A stretch of 36,507 bases of DNA from Deltaproteobacteria bacterium (GTDB taxonomy: Bacteria > Desulfobacterota > Desulfarculia > Adiutricales > Adiutricaceae). The notes below the pieces were generated by a model. It did no database searches. It saw only the letters and a program-made list of their open reading frames with translations, and was not told where the DNA came from. The stretch covers positions 1 to 36,507 of the forward strand of contig JAITEZ010000245.1 of assembly GCA_031281735.1 (NCBI GenBank), read 5' to 3'. Both the position numbers and the translations under genes were made by a program. Positions 31,443 through 36,507 of the stretch are shown in pieces (the stretch's first letter is position 1; each line of letters opens with the position of its first letter).

Positions 31443-32459
31443 GTGGACATTCCCGGATGCATCAAGGAACCCGCCGTCCGCGAGCCGGTCAAGCGCCTGC
31501 ACGTCCTCGTCATGACGGACGGAGGCTCCACGCGCAGGTTCTCGCTTTCCACCACCTTCCTCTGGATCATAGTTTCCATAACCCTCCTGGTGTTCCTGGC
31601 CCTGGGGGTCCTCTCGTACCTCGCAAGCTCCCTGCTGGTGGACAACAGGAGGCTCCAGACCCGCTACGACTTTGAGATCAGGCGGCTGGAGACCCAGGCG
31701 TACAACAGGACGATCCCCGACACGGGCGAGGCGGCGGGGCGGATACTGGAGAGGCTGGATCAGGCGGCGCTGAGCGCACGGGACGATGCCCCGGATCTGC
31801 CCGATCCGGTCCCGGCCGCCCCCGACGGCGGGGCGGTGTCGGTGGACGGGGGCGGAGGGGCGGCCGAGGCCGGCGCCCCCCCCCCCCCCGCGGGATCCGC
31901 GCAGGCGGCCCCGGCCGGGCGGAACCCCGCCGGGCAGGTCACCGCCGGGGACGGGCCGGACGCCGACCCCGCCCAGGCCGAGATCCCCGGGGCGCCGGCC
32001 GCGGGCGAGGACGGGGACGGTGTCGCCGCCCCCCCGGGCGCCGCGGGACCCGAGGAGGAGGCCTGGGCCGCCCTCCACAAGCGCCTCGCGCTGCCCTCCG
32101 GCGTCCCCGTGCTGGACGTGGACGAGTTCAGGTTCTCCCCTGACGGCTCCTTCACCTATTACCTGAAGAAGATTACCGAGCCCGGCGACCGCCTACGCGG
32201 GCGGGCCATCACGGTGTTCTCCGTGCGGGACCGGGGCGGCAAGGTGGCCCTGGTCTCCGACCCCGAGATAGATCTGCGGAACCCCTCCCAGGGCTGGGAC
32301 CGGGGCGGCCGCTACAACATCATCGCCTCCAAGGTATACAAGGGCCGCATCCGCATCCCCCAGGGTGGCATGGCCCTCGCGGCCGAGGTGCTGGCCTGGG
32401 AGGAGGACACCAAGGCGCTGGTCTTCCTCAAGAGGGTGCCCTTGGAAGGGGGGGAATGA
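31443..32459 (+). CDS. Uncharacterised single-pass membrane protein with P/A/G-rich linker and C-terminal domain
   Basis: GTG start; cytoplasmic RLHVLVMTDGGSTRRFSLSTTF, one TM (LWIIVSITLLVFLALGVLSYLASSLL), C-terminal FRFSPDGSFTYYLKKITEPGDRLRGRAITVF.... Confidence 0.75.
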   Translation: MDIPGCIKEPAVREPVKRLHVLVMTDGGSTRRFSLSTTFLWIIVSITLLVFLALGVLSYLASSLLVDNRRLQTRYDFEIRRLETQAYNRTIPDTGEAAGRILERLDQAALSARDDAPDLPDPVPAAPDGGAVSVDGGGGAAEAGAPPPPAGSAQAAPAGRNPAGQVTAGDGPDADPAQAEIPGAPAAGEDGDGVAAPPGAAGPEEEAWAALHKRLALPSGVPVLDVDEFRFSPDGSFTYYLKKITEPGDRLRGRAITVFSVRDRGGKVALVSDPEIDLRNPSQGWDRGGRYNIIASKVYKGRIRIPQGGMALAAEVLAWEEDTKALVFLKRVPLEGGE

Positions 32460-32460
32460 C

Positions 32461-34614
32461 ATGACGGGGTCAGTCAGGGCCCTGCCGCCGCCCCGGCGGT
32501 TCCCGGCGGCCGCCGCGGTAGCCCTCGCGGCGCTGGCGCTGGCAGCCGGGCCCGCCGCGGCGCCCCTCCCGGCCGCGCCCGAGCCCCTCGCCGGATACCG
32601 CTCCCCCGCGCCCGCGGGGGGCGCGGATCGCCAGCACATCGTCTATTTCCGGGGGACGGAGCAGGAGCTGGAGATCTACAAGATCTTCGGGCGGCGCGAG
32701 GGGCCCACCGTCATGATCCTGGGCGGCATACAGGGGGACGAGCCCGGGGGCTTCCTTTCGGCCGACCTATACGTGGACACGGCCCTGGAGCGCGGGAACC
32801 TCATCGTGGTGCCCCGCGCCAACTTCAAGTCCATCATCTCCTTCGATCGCGGCACCCTGGGCGACATGAACCGGAAGTTCTCCGAGGGCGTCCCCGGGCC
32901 CGCGCCGGACCCCGACCCCGACCAGGAGGCGGTGCGCGTCATCAAGAACCTCATGGCCGAGGCGGACGTGTTCCTGAACCTCCACGACGGCTCGGGCTTC
33001 TACCGGCACTCCTGGGAGTCCGACATGGCCAACCCCAGGCGCTACGGCCAGTGCATCATCGCGGACGCGGAGGAGTACGCCGACCCCAGGACGGGGCGTG
33101 TCCTGCGGCTGGGGCGAGACGCGCGGCGCGCGGTCGAGATGGTCAACCGCGAGATCCCCGAGGACATCTACAAGTTCCGGTTCTCCAACCACGACACCCT
33201 CTCCGCCGACACCCGGCACGCGGAGCAGCGCGGGAGCGCCACCTTCTACGCGCTCACCGCCCTGGGCATCCCCGCCTACGGCATCGAGACCTCCAAGCAG
33301 CTCCCCAGCCTGGAGATGAAGATCCGCCAGCACAACCTGGCGGTCAACGCCTTCATGGAGATCTACGGGGTGGTGCCCGAGAGCCCGCGGGTCAGGCTCG
33401 AGCCCCCCGAGCTGAGCTTCATCGTGGTCTCCGTGGAGGGCCATCCCGCCATGGCCGTGCGCGACGGCGAGACCCTCCTCGTGCCCGGGGGGGCCCTCGT
33501 GGAGATCCTCCACGTGGCCTCCAACTACTCGCGGGGCCTCTCCGCGGACGTGCTGGGCCTGGGGGGCCTCAACGACATCGGGACGCCGCTCGCCGTGAAC
33601 GCGCCCACTGCGGTGGTCGCCCGCCGCGACAACATCCGGATAGGCCGGGTGGGGCTGGGGATCCTGCCGGGAGACGCCCAGTCCCCGCCGCGAGTTGTGG
33701 CGGCCCCGGGCGCCGCCGGGACGGCCGGTGCTGTGGCCGCGGCAGGCTGGCTCCCCGGCCGTCCTTCGCCCGGAACCCCCTCCGTCCCCGCGGCGGGCGC
33801 GGCGGGTACGGCTGCGGGGACGGCCGGGGCCGGATCCGCGGCGGCGGGGTTGCCTGCGGGTGCGGCCGGGCCCGCGGCTGGGCCTGGCATCGGCGGCGCC
33901 GTCACGGGCGACGGCGGCGCGGGCGTTTCCGGGGCGGGGGCCGCCCCCCCTTACGCCAGGCCACAGGTGAGCGGGCCCCTCCCCCCTCCCGGGGGGGAGG
34001 GGGCGGCCGGATCCGGCGGCGTCACGGCCTTCATCCTGGAGGTGGACGGCCGGCCCGTGAGCCTCGCCCCGGGCGGGATCCTGAGCGTCCGCCAGGGGGC
34101 GCGGATCAGGATGGTGGACATCTCGAGCCTCTCGCCGCTGCCTGCCTCCGTCGTCATGAACTTCCGGGGCTTCGTGGGCAGGGCCGGGGACGCCACCGGC
34201 AACGACCGTGGCACCGAGTGCGACACCGCGCGGGATCTCATCGCCCGTTTCGCCACGAGAGGCCAGAACGGCTTTCCCGTCTATCAGCTGGGGGCCGAGG
34301 ACGGCAAGGAGATCCTCGCCCGGGCCTTCGTGGAGGTGGTCTCCCTCCAGCTTGAGAGCATCGTGTTCGAGAGGGAGGGGAAGCAGAAGATCCTCCGCCT
34401 CGGTGAGCGCTGGCACGTGCCTGCAGGCGCCCGGGTGATTCTGAAGGAGGTGCGGCTCCTGGGCGGCCTCCCCCTGGAGGAGCCCAGGCTGACCCTCGGT
34501 GGCAGGCCGCTGCCGGTCGGACTGCCGCAGACGCTCTTGATGCCGCAGATCGCGGTGTCGCTAGCGGTCTTCTCCAAAGGCGATCTCGCCGGCAAGGTGG
34601 TGCTCTACCCTTGA
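32461..34614 (+). CDS. M99 family metallocarboxypeptidase (Csd4/Pgp1-like), secreted
   Basis: Signal peptide; MILGGIQGDEPGGFLSADLY, GDMNRKFSEG, LNLHDGSGFYRHSW, AYGIETSKQLPSLEMKI match remembered Csd4 motifs. Confidence 0.88.
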   Translation: MTGSVRALPPPRRFPAAAAVALAALALAAGPAAAPLPAAPEPLAGYRSPAPAGGADRQHIVYFRGTEQELEIYKIFGRREGPTVMILGGIQGDEPGGFLSADLYVDTALERGNLIVVPRANFKSIISFDRGTLGDMNRKFSEGVPGPAPDPDPDQEAVRVIKNLMAEADVFLNLHDGSGFYRHSWESDMANPRRYGQCIIADAEEYADPRTGRVLRLGRDARRAVEMVNREIPEDIYKFRFSNHDTLSADTRHAEQRGSATFYALTALGIPAYGIETSKQLPSLEMKIRQHNLAVNAFMEIYGVVPESPRVRLEPPELSFIVVSVEGHPAMAVRDGETLLVPGGALVEILHVASNYSRGLSADVLGLGGLNDIGTPLAVNAPTAVVARRDNIRIGRVGLGILPGDAQSPPRVVAAPGAAGTAGAVAAAGWLPGRPSPGTPSVPAAGAAGTAAGTAGAGSAAAGLPAGAAGPAAGPGIGGAVTGDGGAGVSGAGAAPPYARPQVSGPLPPPGGEGAAGSGGVTAFILEVDGRPVSLAPGGILSVRQGARIRMVDISSLSPLPASVVMNFRGFVGRAGDATGNDRGTECDTARDLIARFATRGQNGFPVYQLGAEDGKEILARAFVEVVSLQLESIVFEREGKQKILRLGERWHVPAGARVILKEVRLLGGLPLEEPRLTLGGRPLPVGLPQTLLMPQIAVSLAVFSKGDLAGKVVLYP

Positions 34615-34783
34615 GACGGCCGGGATGGGAGGGTAGGGGCAGGCGCGCGGCTCCGGGTTCCCGCTGCCGTCCCCGATCCCCGTCCCGCCCGTGCCTCCTC
34701 AAGCTCTCAGGAGCCTCCCAGTGAGGCCTTCCTTGGGCCCTCCCTGGGGCTCTCCCCTGGGGCTTCTCCCCTGGGGGGCTCCT

Positions 34784-34879
34784 GAGGGCTTCCCTGAGGG
34801 CTTCCCAGAGGGCTTCCCTGGGGGCTTCCCTGGGCTGCTTCCCTGGGGGCTTCCCAGAGGGCTTCCCTGGGGGCTTCCT
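34784..34879 (+). repeat. 12-bp tandem array (GRGGGCTTCCCW)n, about 8 units
   Basis: GAGGGCTTCCCT / GAGGGCTTCCCA / GAGGGCTTCCCT / GGGGGCTTCCCT / GGGCTGCTTCCCT / GGGGGCTTCCCA / GAGGGCTTCCCT / GGGGGCTTCCT; degenerate related sequence extends over roughly 34708..35010. Confidence 0.9.
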
Positions 34880-35114
34880 GAGGCTCCTGAGAGGCTCCCC
34901 TTGGGGGGGGCTTCCCCTGGGGCTCCCTGAGGCTGGCTCCCTGAGGATTCTTCCCCTGGGGCCCTCCCTCTCCCCCTGCCTTTCCCAGAGGGGCCTCCCT
35001 GCCTCCCTGGGTCGCCCAGAGCGTCCCGGTGCCCCGGTTTTCCCCCGGGGCGCCCTTTTTCGGCGCCTCCCCCGTCCGCCCGCTTCCCACACGAGGAACC
35101 AGACCGCCCGAGAC

Positions 35115-36464
35115 ATGAAGTTCCGCATCCACACCATGGGCTGCAAGGTAAACCAGGCCGAATCAGCGTCCATGGCCGCGAGGCTCGAGGCGGCCGGGTT
35201 CCTGCCCTGCGGGGACGGCGAGCCGGGCCTCGTGGTGCTCAACACCTGTTGCGTGACGGGGGCTGCCGAGAAGGAGGCCTACCGGATCCTCAGGCGCCTG
35301 AGGCGCGAGCATCCCGGGGCCAGGGTGGTGGCGGCGGGCTGCCTGGCCCATCTCGCGCCGGACAGGCTGGCCGCGGGGGGGCTCTCGGATCTGGTGCTGG
35401 GCAACTCCTGGAAGGGCGAGCTGCCGGATCTCCTGGATCTCCCGGACGGCACGGCGCTTGTCGGGGGCGGCCCGGAAGGGGGCTCCCCGGGTGCGGCCCG
35501 CGCGGGCGGCGGGAAGGGGCCTGGTGCCCCCGCCAGCCCCGCCCCGGCGGTCCCCCGGGGTCGGACCCGGCTGTTCCTCAAGATCCAGGATGGCTGCTCG
35601 CGCACCTGCGCCTACTGCGTCATCCCCTCCGTCCGGGGCCCCTCCCGGAGCCTCCCCCCGGAGGCCGTGCTCGCGGGGCTCAGGGCGGCGATGGAGCAGG
35701 GGGTGGGCGAGACGGTGCTCACGGGGGTGCACCTGGGGTCATGGGGGTCGGATCTCCGGCCCCGCTCGAGCCTGCCCGCCCTCCTGGACGCGGTGGAGAG
35801 CGAGCTCGCCCCGGACCCGGGGCGCTTCCGGCTGCGGCTCAGCTCGCTCGATCCCGGCGAGGCCCTGCCTCTGCTCCCGGCCTTCCACAGGATGCCGTTC
35901 CTGGCGCCGCACCTCCACCTCCCCCTCCAGGCGGGGTCGGAGCGTGTCCTGAAGGCCATGGGGAGGCCCGCAGGCCTGCGCGGGTTCCGGGAGGCGGCGG
36001 AGGCCTTCGCGGGGGCCTTGCCGGGCGCGTCCGTGGGCGCGGATCTCATAGCGGGCTTCCCCGGGGAGACCCCGGAGGACTTCGCGGAGGGGTGCGCCGC
36101 GGTCGACACCCTTCCCCTCTCCTACCTCCACGTCTTCCCCTTCTCGGGGCGCCCCGGCACGCCCGCGGCCGTCATGCCGGGCCAGATCCCCCTGCGGGAG
36201 AGGGCGCGGAGGGTCTCCGAGCTCAGGAGGATCGACCGGGCCCTGCGGGAGGCCTTCCTGGCGCGCTCCCTGGGGCGGGAGCACCTGGCGCTGGCGGAGG
36301 TGGGGGTTCACCGCGGGTCAGGGCGCATGAGGGTCCTGACCGGAAACTATCTCCGCGCCCTCCTCCCCGGGGGCGCGGGGCCGGCTCCCGGAAGCCTCCT
36401 GAGGGTGCGCCTGGGCCCAGCCCGCAACCCCTGGGGCCTCACCGAGGCCGAGCCGTGCCCGTGA
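35115..36464 (+). CDS. mtaB: tRNA (N6-threonylcarbamoyladenosine(37)-C2)-methylthiotransferase MtaB
   Basis: MKFRIHTMGCKVNQAES, VLNTCCVTGAAEKEAYR, radical SAM CSRTCAYC, VGADLIAGFPGETPEDF. Confidence 0.93.
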   Translation: MKFRIHTMGCKVNQAESASMAARLEAAGFLPCGDGEPGLVVLNTCCVTGAAEKEAYRILRRLRREHPGARVVAAGCLAHLAPDRLAAGGLSDLVLGNSWKGELPDLLDLPDGTALVGGGPEGGSPGAARAGGGKGPGAPASPAPAVPRGRTRLFLKIQDGCSRTCAYCVIPSVRGPSRSLPPEAVLAGLRAAMEQGVGETVLTGVHLGSWGSDLRPRSSLPALLDAVESELAPDPGRFRLRLSSLDPGEALPLLPAFHRMPFLAPHLHLPLQAGSERVLKAMGRPAGLRGFREAAEAFAGALPGASVGADLIAGFPGETPEDFAEGCAAVDTLPLSYLHVFPFSGRPGTPAAVMPGQIPLRERARRVSELRRIDRALREAFLARSLGREHLALAEVGVHRGSGRMRVLTGNYLRALLPGGAGPAPGSLLRVRLGPARNPWGLTEAEPCP

Positions 36465-36507
36465 GGGGCGCCTCCGGCGGCCCCGGCGGCGGGCCGCCCG
36501 GCGAGCC

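Noticed and set aside
32767-34416. 549-aa minus-strand ORF
   Set aside because: Antisense to the M99 gene; composition typical of a shadow frame.
34784-34879. CRISPR array
   Set aside because: Units are contiguous 12-mers without spacers.
34691-34930. 79-aa ORF with GFPE/GFPG repeats
   Set aside because: Simply the translation of the 12-bp tandem array; no RBS or conserved domain seen.

Overview
This is a very GC-rich chromosomal window, probably from a flagellated Gram-negative bacterium. A Desulfobacterota/deltaproteobacterial host is only a guess from gene content. Intact host genes, in order: class I fumarase alpha subunit (-), SPOR-domain protein and pssA (-), a 13-repeat Sel1 protein, an SDR oxidoreductase, an M23 LytM-type peptidase, secA, fliF-fliG-fliH with an ATGA-coupled SAM methyltransferase, a four-gene envelope cluster, and mtaB. 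The envelope cluster runs lipoprotein / YkuD L,D-transpeptidase with two NTF2-like domains / unknown single-TM protein / M99 Csd4-Pgp1-like carboxypeptidase. Long intervals between these genes hold mobile-element material. One is an apparently intact AT-rich IS1634/IS4-type element with 33-bp inverted repeats. The others are decayed: an ISAzo13-type transposase, two frameshifted TnpB genes that still have recognisable right-end hairpins, and the C-terminal remnant of a type ISP restriction-modification gene abutting one of the TnpBs. Three unrelated low-complexity tandem arrays sit between genes (100-bp, 15-bp and 12-bp units). The most interesting candidate system is the Csd4/Csd6-like peptidoglycan-trimming (cell-shape) cluster with its uncharacterised membrane protein, whose N-terminus resembles that of the secA-adjacent M23 peptidase. 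An intrinsic terminator-like hairpin 31 bp before the secA start is a second candidate (attenuator). All family calls come from reading motifs by eye; no database search was run.
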